The notes under the pieces were generated by a model. The model saw nothing but the letters and a program-made list of their open reading frames with translations, was not told where the DNA came from and did not search any database. Below are positions 49,640 through 58,453 of a stretch of 64,000 nucleotides of DNA, piece by piece. Numbering within the stretch: position 1 is the first letter of the stretch; each line of letters begins with the position of its first letter. The position numbers were made by a program, and so were the translations under genes. The DNA is from Aldersonia sp036524855 (GTDB taxonomy: Bacteria > Actinomycetota > Actinomycetes > Mycobacteriales > Mycobacteriaceae): NCBI GenBank assembly GCA_036524855.1, contig DATDBL010000247.1, positions 18,571 through 82,570 on the forward strand, read 5' to 3'.

Positions 49640-50631
49640 GCCTCACCCAGTTCGCGTCACCGTGGTGGCTGGTGTTCGCGCTCGTCGTCGTCGCTGTGGC
49701 GGTCGGCTACGTCGTCGTACAGCGCCGCCGCCGCAAGCACATGCTGCGATTCTCCAACATGGAGTTGCTCGAGTCGGTTGCGCCCCAGCGGCCGAGCAGA
49801 CTGCGGCACGTGCCGATCGCACTGATCCTCACGGGCCTGTTGCTGTTCACGATCGCGCTGGCGGGTCCGACGAAGGACCAGAAGATCCCGCGCAACCGGG
49901 CCACCGTCATGCTCGTCATCGACGTGTCGCTGTCGATGGAGTCCACCGACGTCAAACCCACCCGCCTCGCCGCCGCGAAGGAGGCGGGCAAGGCGTTCGC
50001 GGATGGGCTGACGCCCGGGATCAACCTGGGGCTGGTCACGTTCGCGGGCACCGCGTCGGTGCTGGTGAGTCCGACCCCGAACCGCGAGGAGACCAAGACC
50101 GCGATCGACCAGATCAAGCTGAGCGAGCGCACCGCCACCGGCGAAGGCATCTTCACGGCGCTGCAGTCGATCGAGACACTCGGCGCCGTCCTCGGCGGCG
50201 CGGAGGAACCGCCGCCGGCGCGGATCGTGCTGCTCTCGGACGGCAAGCAGACCGTGCCCGAGAGTCCCGACGATCCGCGCGGCGGTTATACGGCGGCACG
50301 GGAGGCGAAGAACCAGGGCGTGCCGATCTCGACCATCTCGTTCGGAACCAGTTACGGCACCGTGGACATCCCGAACGAGAACGGCGGGTCCGAGCGGGTG
50401 CCGGTGCCAGTGGACGACCCGTCGCTGCGCGAGATCGCGAACCTGTCCGGCGGGCAGTTCTTCACCGCGTCCAGCCTCGAGGAACTCAACAAGGTCTACG
50501 ACACGCTCGAGGAACAGATCGGCTACGAGACCACGCGCGGCGACGCCAGCCGGCCCTGGCTGATCCTCGGCGTGCTCGTCACGACGGCGGGCATCGTCAC
50601 CGCTGTGCTGTACCGACAGCGGCTGCCGTGA
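49636..50631 (+). CDS. membrane VWA-domain protein (Rv1481-like)
   Basis: A 331-residue protein from GTG 49636 over the DUF58 stop. Two N-terminal helices (WWLVFALVVVAVAVGYVVV and LILTGLLLFTIALAG), a VWA domain with the complete metal site DVSLSM...T...D (VMLVIDVSLSMESTD, IVLLSDG), and a C-terminal helix (WLILGVLVTTAGIVTAVLY) place the VWA domain between two membrane anchors. It is the membrane partner in a MoxR-DUF58-VWA system, probably aiding assembly of envelope complexes. Confidence 0.94.
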   Translation: MSLTQFASPWWLVFALVVVAVAVGYVVVQRRRRKHMLRFSNMELLESVAPQRPSRLRHVPIALILTGLLLFTIALAGPTKDQKIPRNRATVMLVIDVSLSMESTDVKPTRLAAAKEAGKAFADGLTPGINLGLVTFAGTASVLVSPTPNREETKTAIDQIKLSERTATGEGIFTALQSIETLGAVLGGAEEPPPARIVLLSDGKQTVPESPDDPRGGYTAAREAKNQGVPISTISFGTSYGTVDIPNENGGSERVPVPVDDPSLREIANLSGGQFFTASSLEELNKVYDTLEEQIGYETTRGDASRPWLILGVLVTTAGIVTAVLYRQRLP

Positions 50632-50641
50632 CCGGACCGAC

Positions 50642-50647
50642 TAGGGT
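50642..50647 (+). promoter_or_regulatory. -10 hexamer of the fabG1-inhA promoter
   Basis: TAGGGT ends 8 nt before the fabG1 ATG. Transcription would start within a couple of bases of the ATG, giving a leaderless or nearly leaderless message; only 24 bp separate fabG1 from the VWA gene. Confidence 0.55.
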
Positions 50648-50655
50648 CTGAGGCC

Positions 50656-51366
50656 ATGTCTGCATCGCGTTCCGTACTCGTCACCGGCGGCAATCGGGGG
50701 ATCGGTCTCGCGGTGGCCCGTCGCCTCGCCGCCGACGGACACAAGGTCGCGGTGACGCACCGCCGTGCGACCGGGCCGGAGGGCCTGTTCGGGGTGCAGT
50801 GCGACGTCACCGACAGCGAGTCGATCAACCGGGCGTTCACGGAGGTCGAGGCCGCGCAGGGGCCCGTCGAGGTGCTCGTCGCCAACGCCGGCATCACCGA
50901 CAACATGCTGCTGATGCGGCTCTCGGAGGACCAGTTCGCGAGCGTCGTCGACACCAACCTCACCGGTGCGTTCCGCTGCGCGCAGCGAGCGACCAAGGGC
51001 ATGCAGCGCGCCAGGTGGGGTCGGATGATCTTCCTCGGCTCGGTCGTGGCGATGTCGGGTGTGCCGGGCCAGGTCAACTATGCCGCCTCGAAGGCCGGCC
51101 TGATCGGTATGGCGCGGTCCATCGCGCGCGAGATCGGGTCGCGCAACGTCACCGCCAACGTCGTCGCACCCGGCCTTATCGACACCGACATGACCGCGGA
51201 GATGGAGGACCGCTACATCGAGATGGCCAAGCAGGCAATTCCGCTCGGCCGCACCGGCAAGCCGGAGGACGTCGCCGCCGTGATCAGCTTCCTCGCCTCC
51301 GACGAGGCCGGCTACATCTCCGGCGCGGTGATCCCGGTCGACGGCGGTATGGGCATGGGTCACTGA
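50656..51366 (+). CDS. fabG1: FabG1/MabA, 3-oxoacyl-ACP reductase
   Basis: A 236-residue SDR: VLVTGGNRGIGLAVARRLAA, NAGITDN, catalytic Ser in LGSVVAMSG and Tyr/Lys in YAASKAGL. Placement immediately before inhA identifies it as the MabA-type NADPH-dependent beta-ketoacyl-ACP reductase of FAS-II, which elongates the long meromycolate chain. The arrangement fabG1-inhA-ferrochelatase is the mycobacterial one and supports a mycolic-acid-containing organism. Confidence 0.96.
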   Translation: MSASRSVLVTGGNRGIGLAVARRLAADGHKVAVTHRRATGPEGLFGVQCDVTDSESINRAFTEVEAAQGPVEVLVANAGITDNMLLMRLSEDQFASVVDTNLTGAFRCAQRATKGMQRARWGRMIFLGSVVAMSGVPGQVNYAASKAGLIGMARSIAREIGSRNVTANVVAPGLIDTDMTAEMEDRYIEMAKQAIPLGRTGKPEDVAAVISFLASDEAGYISGAVIPVDGGMGMGH

Positions 51367-51409
51367 CTAACCGGATCAACACCTTTCGACGGTAGGAGAC
51401 GACGAACCC

Positions 51410-52243
51410 ATGGGCGGACTGCTGGACGGCAAGACCATCCTGATCACCGGCATCATCACCGACGCCTCGATCGCGTTCCACGCGGCGGCGATGGCACAGG
51501 AGCAGGGTGCGAAGGTCCTCATCACGGGAATACCGCAGCGGTTGCGGCTCATCGACCGGATCGCCCGGCGCCTGCCGCAGGAGGTGCCGCCCGCGATCGG
51601 TCTCGACGTGACCGACGAGGAGGACCTCGCCGCGCTCGCCGACCGGATCCGCGAGTTGGCGCCCGAGGGTGTCGACGGCGTGCTGCACTCCATCGCGTTC
51701 GCGCCGCCGACCCTGATGGGGCCCGAGGCCAAGCCGTTCCTCGACGGGCCGGGGTCGGACGCGGCCAAGGCGTTCGAGATCTCCGCGTGGAGTTACGCCT
51801 CGCTCGCACGGGCGGTGCTGCCGGTGATGAACGAGGGCGGCTCGATCGTCGGCATGGATTTCGACCCCCGTACCGCGATGCCGTACTACAACTGGATGGG
51901 CGTGGCGAAGGCGGCGCTGGAATCGGTGAACCGGTACGTCGCGCGGGAGGTGGGTGCGGCCAAGCGGATCCGGTCCAACCTCGTCGCCGCCGGCCCGATC
52001 AAGACGCTGGCCGCGAAGGCGATCGCCGGCACGGCCACCGACGACGCGAAACAACTCAACATGCTTAACACCTACTGGGACGGCGCGTCGCCGATCGGCT
52101 GGGACGTCGACGACCCGTCGGTGGTGGCGAAGTCGATAGTCGCATTGCTGTCGGACTGGCTGCCGGGCACGACCGGGTCGATCGTGTACGTGGACGGCGG
52201 CGCGAGCCACAACACGTGGTTCCCGGAGAACTTCACGGCTTGA
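51410..52243 (+). CDS. inhA: InhA, NADH-dependent enoyl-ACP reductase
   Basis: A 277-residue enoyl reductase. The NADH-binding loop is GIITDASIAFHAAAMAQEQG, the VLHSIAFAP segment holds the serine equivalent to Ser94, and the catalytic Tyr/Lys pair is in MPYYNWMGVAKAALESVNRY. It reduces the trans-2 double bond in FAS-II during mycolate synthesis and is the family targeted by isoniazid. It follows fabG1 by 43 nt with GGTAGGAGA before the ATG. The C-terminus is longer than in M. tuberculosis (ASHNTWFPENFTA). Confidence 0.96.
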   Translation: MGGLLDGKTILITGIITDASIAFHAAAMAQEQGAKVLITGIPQRLRLIDRIARRLPQEVPPAIGLDVTDEEDLAALADRIRELAPEGVDGVLHSIAFAPPTLMGPEAKPFLDGPGSDAAKAFEISAWSYASLARAVLPVMNEGGSIVGMDFDPRTAMPYYNWMGVAKAALESVNRYVAREVGAAKRIRSNLVAAGPIKTLAAKAIAGTATDDAKQLNMLNTYWDGASPIGWDVDDPSVVAKSIVALLSDWLPGTTGSIVYVDGGASHNTWFPENFTA

Positions 52244-52278
52244 GTCTCGTGTCCGGGCGAGAGAAGCGACGGGAAAAT

Positions 52279-53319
52279 GTGACCGACGCGATCCTCCTGC
52301 TCTCCTTCGGGGGACCGGAGCGACCCGAGGACGTGATGCCGTTCCTGGAGAACGTCACTCGGGGCCGGGGGGTGCCACGGGCGAGACTCGAGGTGGTCGC
52401 GCAGCACTATTACCGTCTCGGCGGCGTGTCCCCGATCAATGGGCTGAACCGCGCGATCATCGCAGGCCTGAAGCGCGAACTCGCCGCCGCCCGTATCGAT
52501 CTGCCGGTGTACTTCGGTAATCGCAACTGGCATCCGCTGATCGAGGACACGCTCGCCGAGATGCGGGCCGACGGCGTCGATCGGGCGCTGGTGTTCGCGA
52601 CGTCGGCGTGGGCCGGCTACTCCGGGTGCCGGCAGTACCACGAGGACATCGCGCGGGCGCGGTTCGCCATCGGCCCGAGGGCGCCGTCCCTCACGAAGTT
52701 GCGCCAGTACCACGACCATCCGCGGCTGATCGACGCGATCGCCGACGCCATCCGTGCCGCGTACCGGACCGTGCCGCCCGACGCGCGCCTCGTGTTCACC
52801 GCGCACTCGGTGCCGGTGTCCGCGGACGTGGCGGCCGGGCCACCGGAAGACGGCGGGCGGCTCTACCGGCGCCAGGTCGGCGAGGCGGCGCGGCTGTGCG
52901 CGGCGGCGGCGGGAGTTGGCGAACACGACCTGGTGTGGCAGTCGCGGTCGGGTCCGCCGCAGGTGCCGTGGCTCGAACCAGACATCCTCGACCATCTGGA
53001 GGCGTTGCACCGCAACGGAACCGAGTCGGTGGTCGTGTGTCCGGTCGGGTTCGTGTCCGACCACCTCGAGGTGGTGTGGGACCTCGACCACGAGGCTGCC
53101 GACAAGGCGAAGGAGCTGGGCATGGCGTTCGCCCGGGCCGCGACGCCGGGATCGGACCCGCGGTTCGCGCGGATTATCGTGGAACTGGTCCGGGAGGTGT
53201 GCGACGGACTGCCCGCGCGTCGGATCGGGACTGAGCCCGCCTACGGCGTGGGCGTCGACGGGGCGGTGTGCCGGCCGGGGTGTTGCGGAGCCGACGCACG
53301 CGCTCAGAGTGTCTCGTAG
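52279..53319 (+). CDS. cpfC: coproporphyrin ferrochelatase (CpfC/HemH)
   Basis: A 346-residue enzyme inserting iron into coproporphyrin III in the actinobacterial haem pathway. GTG 52279 aligns the protein with the family start (TDAILLLSFGGPERPEDVMP); earlier in-frame TTG/GTG codons were rejected. Conserved parts are GGVSPINGLN, YFGNRNWHPLIEDTLAEM, FTAHSVP and CPVGFVSDHLEVVWDLDHEA. The C-terminal CRPGCCG, with an upstream Cys, fits the [2Fe-2S] cluster ligands seen in actinobacterial ferrochelatases. Its 3' end overlaps the convergent peptidase gene by 16 bp. Confidence 0.95.
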   Translation: MTDAILLLSFGGPERPEDVMPFLENVTRGRGVPRARLEVVAQHYYRLGGVSPINGLNRAIIAGLKRELAAARIDLPVYFGNRNWHPLIEDTLAEMRADGVDRALVFATSAWAGYSGCRQYHEDIARARFAIGPRAPSLTKLRQYHDHPRLIDAIADAIRAAYRTVPPDARLVFTAHSVPVSADVAAGPPEDGGRLYRRQVGEAARLCAAAAGVGEHDLVWQSRSGPPQVPWLEPDILDHLEALHRNGTESVVVCPVGFVSDHLEVVWDLDHEAADKAKELGMAFARAATPGSDPRFARIIVELVREVCDGLPARRIGTEPAYGVGVDGAVCRPGCCGADARAQSVS

Positions 53320-54926
53320 ATGATGCTCGAGATCGCGGCCTCGTCCTCGAACACCTCTGAGACGTCGGTCTCGAGGTCGGTGACCGGTCCTGCGTCGTTC
53401 ACCATCAGCGCGTAGGCGACGGTCCGCCCCGAGGCGGTCTCGATGTAGCCGGCAAGGTTCTGCGCCTTCAGTTCCAGAGTCTCGCCGCCCGCGTCGGGCA
53501 CGATCGTGGTGCCGGTCTTCGCGAACACGTGGCCGCGGCCCGGGAGCTGGGTTCCGGTGTGCGCGAGAGAGCCGTCGACGCCGAGAATCGGTAGCGCGGT
53601 GCGGAATTGGTCGGCGACGTCGGTGTTGGTCAGCGCGGACAGGAACGTGACGAGGGCATTCGGCGACGCTTGGCTGTCGGGGGTGCCGCTGCCGTTGGTG
53701 GGGAAGTCGAACTGGTCGGCGGGAACGTCGAACTCGCCGGCGAGTGCGTCGCGTTCCGCGGCGAGGGCGTCCTCGATGGTGGTGGCGTCCCTGGTGAGGC
53801 CGAACAGGCTCAGGCTCAGGTTGGCGCCGAGGTTGAGGCTCACCTTCAGCACGAGCCGGGCGACCTGGTCGAACGGCGCGGACACGTGCGCCGCGACCTG
53901 GGTGTCGGGTGGGTAGTCCGGTGACTGTGGTGGTGCGGGATTGGGTGCCACCGGCGCGGCGGTGACGGTGACGCCGTTGTTCTCGAGGGCCTCGATGAAC
54001 GCGGTGCGGGCGAACGCGGCGGGGTCCTCGACGCGAAAGATGCGGACGAAATCGGTTGCACCGCTGAGCGGTGCACGGTAGTCGGCGGGGATTGTGCCGG
54101 CGACGGTGCCGCGGCAATCTGCGGCGCCGATGCACTGGATGCGACCCTCGCCGGAGATGGCGACGGTGCTCGGGGTTCCTGGCTCGGTGGTGGTGACCGA
54201 AGCCTCGACGGCGAATGCTTCGGTGTGGGGCCGGTATTCGACTCGCGCAGGTGCGCCGGGAATGGTCGGGGTGACGGTGACGTCGACCATGTTCTCGTTG
54301 AGGATGATCGGCGTCACGAGCAGGTTGCCGTTGGGCACGCGATACGGGGTGAAGAGGCGGTCGTCGACGACGATGTCACCGGTGATGCTGGTGATGCCGG
54401 CGGCGCGGACCTGCTGGGCGAGGTCGTTCACCCCGAGCAGCGGATCCTGCGGGGTGAGGATCGCGGTGCCGAGTCCGTTGGCGTCGTTGTGGTCGAAGTC
54501 GGTGTACTGCACGGTGTTCGCGTCGATCCGGCGGCCACCGAACACGAGGTCACCGCTGCCGACGAGCACGAGGTCGCCGTCGAGGCGGCCCTGCTCGTCG
54601 ACCGAACCTGTGCGGTACGCGGGGGTGGTGATGGTGTGGTCGGCGCCGAGTGTGTCGAGTGCCAGGCCCACGGAGAACAGCTTTCGGGTGGACCCGGTGA
54701 GCGCCATCGTGTCCGGCTCCAGGGCGTAGAACTCCTCGCCGGTCGCCACATCGCGGACCAACAGACGCCAGGATGCGTTGGCGTAACGCGGTTTCTGCAT
54801 GATCTCGGTAATGCGGTCGGGCAGGGCAGCCGGTGTCGTGGCTTGCGTCGTGCCGGTGTCGCTGTCGCCGCAGGCGACCGCGACCGCGGTGACGCCGAGG
54901 CCGGCGAGGAAGGCGCGGCGCTTCAC
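53304..54926 (-). CDS. D-Ala-D-Ala carboxypeptidase/endopeptidase-like lipoprotein (peptidase S13), copy 1
   Basis: A 540-residue protein. The N-terminus MKRRAFLAGLGVTAVAVAC ends in a lipobox with Cys19 and carries a Tat-like RR. S13/PBP4 motifs: SxxK as GSTRKLFSVG, SxN-like SLNLGANLSL, and KTG as FAKTGTTIV. It probably trims or cleaves peptidoglycan cross-links outside the membrane. It starts inside the stop of the upstream paralogue (ATGA). The pair sits between the ferrochelatase and Rv1486c-like genes, where M. tuberculosis has nothing. Confidence 0.9.
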   Translation of the reverse strand: MKRRAFLAGLGVTAVAVACGDSDTGTTQATTPAALPDRITEIMQKPRYANASWRLLVRDVATGEEFYALEPDTMALTGSTRKLFSVGLALDTLGADHTITTPAYRTGSVDEQGRLDGDLVLVGSGDLVFGGRRIDANTVQYTDFDHNDANGLGTAILTPQDPLLGVNDLAQQVRAAGITSITGDIVVDDRLFTPYRVPNGNLLVTPIILNENMVDVTVTPTIPGAPARVEYRPHTEAFAVEASVTTTEPGTPSTVAISGEGRIQCIGAADCRGTVAGTIPADYRAPLSGATDFVRIFRVEDPAAFARTAFIEALENNGVTVTAAPVAPNPAPPQSPDYPPDTQVAAHVSAPFDQVARLVLKVSLNLGANLSLSLFGLTRDATTIEDALAAERDALAGEFDVPADQFDFPTNGSGTPDSQASPNALVTFLSALTNTDVADQFRTALPILGVDGSLAHTGTQLPGRGHVFAKTGTTIVPDAGGETLELKAQNLAGYIETASGRTVAYALMVNDAGPVTDLETDVSEVFEDEAAISSIIYETL

Positions 54927-56494
54927 TGTGAGAGTTCCTGCTGGAAGGCCGCGGCGACCGCGGCGACGTCGTCGTTGGACTGCACCAGTGCCGTGAGCAC
55001 GTCGGGGTAGGTGCCGCCGCTCATCGACAGCCCGAACACCACGCGGCGCCCGTCGTCGGTGGTGAGGTAGCCGGCGAGCGACTGCACGTTGAACAGGGTG
55101 CGGCCGGTGGCGGGATCACCTGCGGCGCTGGTGCCGGTCTTCGCGGCGATCTTGCCGCGCGCGGGACTGTCGGCGCCGGTCAACCCGAGCGTGCCGGACT
55201 CGCCGAGCACCGGTTGACCCGCGACGAAGGCGTCGCCCCAGGGCTGTTCGGCCGCCCAGGTCAACCAGCCGGACATCTGTTTCGGCGTGGTCGACGCGGG
55301 ATCGGCGCCCTGCCCGTCGACGAGCACGACCGCGTCGGAGTCGATGCCGGACTTGTCGATCGCGGCGCGGATCGTCTTCAGTCCGTCGTCGCAGTCGGTG
55401 GATCCGGATCGGGCGGCGAGCAGACACAGCAGCGCGTTCGCGCCGGTGTTGTAGCTCGTCTGCAGGATCATCGTGCCGAACGACTGCATGGGTGGCGACT
55501 GCAGGGATGCGACCTCGTTCTGCTCGGGATAGGTTCCCGCTGCGGGTAATCCGGATTGCTCGTTCGATGCGAGAGCCGGTGCGGCGACGGTGATTCCAGC
55601 GCGGGCGAGGGCCTCGACGAACAGCGTACGTGCCCACGTCGCGGCGTCCGGGATCCGGTAGACGGTCAGGTGCGGCTTGCCCTCGGGGACGCTGCCGGAG
55701 ACGACGAGGGTGCGCGGGTCGGCGGGATCGGGGGACACGGTCACGGCGGCGGCGGAATCCGCTGCGCCGGTGGTGACCTCGGAGCGGACCGGGAACGCGC
55801 TCGTTGCCGGGGTCGTATGGACGGTCGCGGCTCCGCTGCCGGTGCCCGGTGTGATCTCGATGTCGAGGAGGTTGTCGTTGACGAAGATCGACGGGACCGG
55901 CCCCTCCTGGCCGGCGTAGGTCTCCCAGATCCGGGTGTCGATCACCACATCGCCGTCGACCCGGGTGATGCCTCTCGCGGCTACCTGGCGGGCGAGGTCG
56001 TCGAGACCGGCGAGCGGATCCTGCTCGGGCGTCACGGCATTGGGCGCGACGTCACCGTAGACGTGGTCGGCGGTGGTCGCGGTGAACGTGTTGTCCATCC
56101 GACCCTCCATCGCACCCCGGCCGCCGAAGGCGAGGTCGCCTTGCGCGACGAGCACGAGGCCTGGGACGCTGCCGTTCTGCGGTGCAGCGGTGGCGTAGAC
56201 GGGAGTGGTCAGTGTGGTGTCGGGGCCTATCTCGTCGTACACGGTGCCGACGGTGAAGTTCTTCGCGGTCGAGGCGGTGAACACCATCTCGTCGGACCGG
56301 TTCTCGGCGAGGACCTCGCCGGTCTCCTGGTCGGCGAAGTAGTACAGCCACCGGGCGGTGCTGTAGGCGGGTTTCGCCATCACGTCGGCGGCGGCCTGGG
56401 GGATGCCAGCGTCATCGGGCTCGTCGGCACGGTCGGAACAGGCGACCAGAAGCACCGCCGTCAGTAGCGCGCCGAAAACTCCGAATGCCCGCAT
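54923..56494 (-). CDS. D-Ala-D-Ala carboxypeptidase/endopeptidase-like lipoprotein (peptidase S13), copy 2
   Basis: A 523-residue paralogue of the next gene downstream. The lipobox LLVAC gives Cys19; motifs are TASTAKNFTVG (SxxK), TSYNTGANALL (SxN-like), and IAAKTGTSAAG (KTG). ATG 56494 is preceded by GGGAG. The two proteins share layout (KPAYSTARWLYYFADQETGE here, KPRYANASWRLLVRDVATGE there) but are clearly diverged, so the duplication is old. Both would be anchored to the outer face of the membrane. Confidence 0.9.
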   Translation of the reverse strand: MRAFGVFGALLTAVLLVACSDRADEPDDAGIPQAAADVMAKPAYSTARWLYYFADQETGEVLAENRSDEMVFTASTAKNFTVGTVYDEIGPDTTLTTPVYATAAPQNGSVPGLVLVAQGDLAFGGRGAMEGRMDNTFTATTADHVYGDVAPNAVTPEQDPLAGLDDLARQVAARGITRVDGDVVIDTRIWETYAGQEGPVPSIFVNDNLLDIEITPGTGSGAATVHTTPATSAFPVRSEVTTGAADSAAAVTVSPDPADPRTLVVSGSVPEGKPHLTVYRIPDAATWARTLFVEALARAGITVAAPALASNEQSGLPAAGTYPEQNEVASLQSPPMQSFGTMILQTSYNTGANALLCLLAARSGSTDCDDGLKTIRAAIDKSGIDSDAVVLVDGQGADPASTTPKQMSGWLTWAAEQPWGDAFVAGQPVLGESGTLGLTGADSPARGKIAAKTGTSAAGDPATGRTLFNVQSLAGYLTTDDGRRVVFGLSMSGGTYPDVLTALVQSNDDVAAVAAAFQQELSQ

Positions 56495-56600
56495 GCCAAC
56501 TCCCGCCCGACGACGCGTAATCCGACTTGATCAGCGTAATCAGGGCGTGCGCGGTGCGGTCGGAATCTGCGGATTGTCCGGCTCGGCGTCGTGTCGTAAC

Positions 56601-56760
56601 CGTTGCGCTACTGAGGGGTCCCCTCACGGTCGTTTTCGCTCAGGGGGGGTCCCCTGAGTCGGGTGCTGACGCGACTTGGGGTGCCCCTGACTCGTGTTGC
56701 GGGGTGCGCGGCGACGGGGTCGCCGTCGCCGCTGGTTGCGCTACTCGGGGTCCCGTCAGG
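56601..56760. repeat. intergenic palindromic repeat, family 2, copy C (compound)
   Basis: It begins CGTTGCGCTACTGAGGGGTC, continues CCCTCACGGTCGTTTTCGCT and AGGGGGGGTCCCCTGAGTC, and ends with a partial second unit GTTGCGCTACTCGGGGTCCC (56734-56753) that runs into the stop of the 56756 gene. In reverse orientation it matches 4056-4113 over nearly its whole length. It fills the 261-bp gap together with ~100 bp in which I see nothing else. Confidence 0.78.
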
Positions 56761-57502
56761 CGTTCAACGCCGCCAACCGCGCGGCCCGGAGCGCCTCCCG
56801 CAGCGGCCGCAGCGTACCCTCCTCGTGGCCGGCGGCGCTGGCGGACGCTGCCGCTGTCGCGGGAGTCCGTGCCGCAACCGCCAGGATCGCCGCGACGTGC
56901 TCGGCGGCGTCGAACACCCGGCGCGCCCGCAGCGGCATGGACTCCGGGTAGCGGTGCGGGGCACACCTGGAGAGTTCCTCCTCGACGAGGGCTCGCGGGT
57001 CACCGACCGACCCGATCCCCACCCGCTGCAACCGGGTCAGCGCCGACGCGGCCTCGCGCACCGCCTCCCGCATCGCGTACTCCGCCTCACCGAGGCTCTC
57101 GACCGCCGGCGCCACCGGAACGACGACGTCGAACAGCCTCCACTGCAACAGATCCGGGCTCGGCCGCTCCGGAACCACGCCGACCCCGGCAGCTGCGGGT
57201 GCACCCACGACCACCGCCTCGCCGGCCGTCACCGCGGCATTGGCGAACGCGGTCCCGCCCGGCAACCCGCGGACGTCGCCGGGCACCGGCAACAAGACCG
57301 TCACGAGCGCGTCCGGACCGGACGCTGCCCGCACACCGTTCAGCAGATCGAGCAACCCCATGCTCGAGGTCACCGAATCCGACGCGACGACGTGGTGCTG
57401 CGGCGACCACAGTGCGAGCGCGTCGAGGACGTCGTCGGGTGCGCTCTCAGCCGCTAGCCACGAGCGCGCCCACACGCCGAGGCTGGTGGCGGGTGAACAC
57501 AT
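56756..57502 (-). CDS. conserved hypothetical protein, Rv1486c-like
   Basis: A 248-residue soluble protein rich in Ala and Val without a recognised domain. WSPQHHVVASDSVTSSMGLL, then GLPGGTAFANAAVTAGEAVV are the more distinctive parts; the C-terminal ~90 residues are Ala-rich helix. Position and orientation match Rv1486c. ATG 57502 has TATGCT (57511-57516, minus strand) 8 nt upstream and no ribosome binding site, so it is probably leaderless. Function unknown. Confidence 0.82.
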   Translation of the reverse strand: MCSPATSLGVWARSWLAAESAPDDVLDALALWSPQHHVVASDSVTSSMGLLDLLNGVRAASGPDALVTVLLPVPGDVRGLPGGTAFANAAVTAGEAVVVGAPAAAGVGVVPERPSPDLLQWRLFDVVVPVAPAVESLGEAEYAMREAVREAASALTRLQRVGIGSVGDPRALVEEELSRCAPHRYPESMPLRARRVFDAAEHVAAILAVAARTPATAAASASAAGHEEGTLRPLREALRAARLAALNA

Positions 57503-57510
57503 AGTGACCG

Positions 57511-57561
57511 AGCATAGGACGGCGTGGCGCGGTTCGTGCGGGAGCGGGTTTCGCCTACCGT
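57511..57561. promoter_or_regulatory. two divergent leaderless promoters
   Basis: Minus-strand TATGCT (57511-57516) lies 8 nt from the ATG at 57502 and plus-strand TACCGT (57556-57561) lies 8 nt from the GTG at 57570. Both genes start from a shared 67-bp region with no ribosome binding sites. Confidence 0.6.
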
Positions 57562-57569
57562 CGTCGCTC

Positions 57570-58397
57570 GTGACTCGCGACGACCGCTACCGCACCGACA
57601 TCCTCGCCGGCCACCCCCGTCGGCGCCGCACCGTGCCGCGCGTGCCCGCCGAGCGCGACCTCGTCGTCGAGGACGCGGCCACCGGATTCTGTGGCGCAGT
57701 CGTCGGTTTCGAACGCAGCTACGACGGCGACTTCGTCAAGCTGGCCGACCGGCACGACCGGGTGCGACTGTTCGCATTGCGCGAGGCGGCGTTTCTGGTC
57801 GACGGCCAACCGGTGACGCTGGTCCGGCCGGCACCGACGAAGAAGGCCGCACCGGCGCGGTCGGCGTCGGGTTCCACCCGGGTCGAGGGACTGCGCGCCC
57901 GGGTGGCCCGGGAGAGTCGGATCTGGGTGGAGGGTGTGCACGACGCCGCGTTGGTGGAACGGGTCTGGGGACACGACCTGCGCGTGGAGGGCGTAATCGT
58001 CGAACACCTCGACGGCCTCGACAACCTCGGACCGCGCCTCGCCGAATTCGAACCCGGCGCCAGAAGGCGCGTCGGTGTGCTCGCCGACCACCTCGTCGAC
58101 GGCTCGAAGGAGACCAGGCTCGCCACCGGGTTGGGTCCGTACGTGCTGGTGACCGGACATCCCTACATCGATGTCTGGCAGGCGGTGCGGCCCGCCGCCG
58201 TCGGGATCGCCGAGTGGCCGACCGTGCCGCGCGGCGAGGACTGGAAGACCGGGGTGTGCCGTCGGCTCGGCTGGGGGACCCCACGCGATGGTTGGCGGCG
58301 CGTGTACGGCGCGGTGAACTCCTTCCGTGACCTGGAGTCACCGCTGATCGGCGCGCTGGAGCGACTCGTCGACTTCGTCACGGAACCGCAATCGTGA
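57570..58397 (+). CDS. DUF3097 family protein
   Basis: A 275-residue protein from GTG 57570. The order RVPAERDLVVEDAATGFCGA, RIWVEGVHDAALVERVWGHD and YVLVTGHPYIDVWQAVRPAA is that of DUF3097, an actinobacteria-specific family. The central VEGVHDAALVE resembles a Toprim-like acidic motif, which would suggest nucleic-acid chemistry, but that is a guess. It starts divergently from the Rv1486c-like gene. Confidence 0.88.
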   Translation: MTRDDRYRTDILAGHPRRRRTVPRVPAERDLVVEDAATGFCGAVVGFERSYDGDFVKLADRHDRVRLFALREAAFLVDGQPVTLVRPAPTKKAAPARSASGSTRVEGLRARVARESRIWVEGVHDAALVERVWGHDLRVEGVIVEHLDGLDNLGPRLAEFEPGARRRVGVLADHLVDGSKETRLATGLGPYVLVTGHPYIDVWQAVRPAAVGIAEWPTVPRGEDWKTGVCRRLGWGTPRDGWRRVYGAVNSFRDLESPLIGALERLVDFVTEPQS

Positions 58398-58453
58398 CGT
58401 AGCCGCAATCGTGACGATCCGGCACGCCCGTCCCGATCGCTACAGTGGGACAC

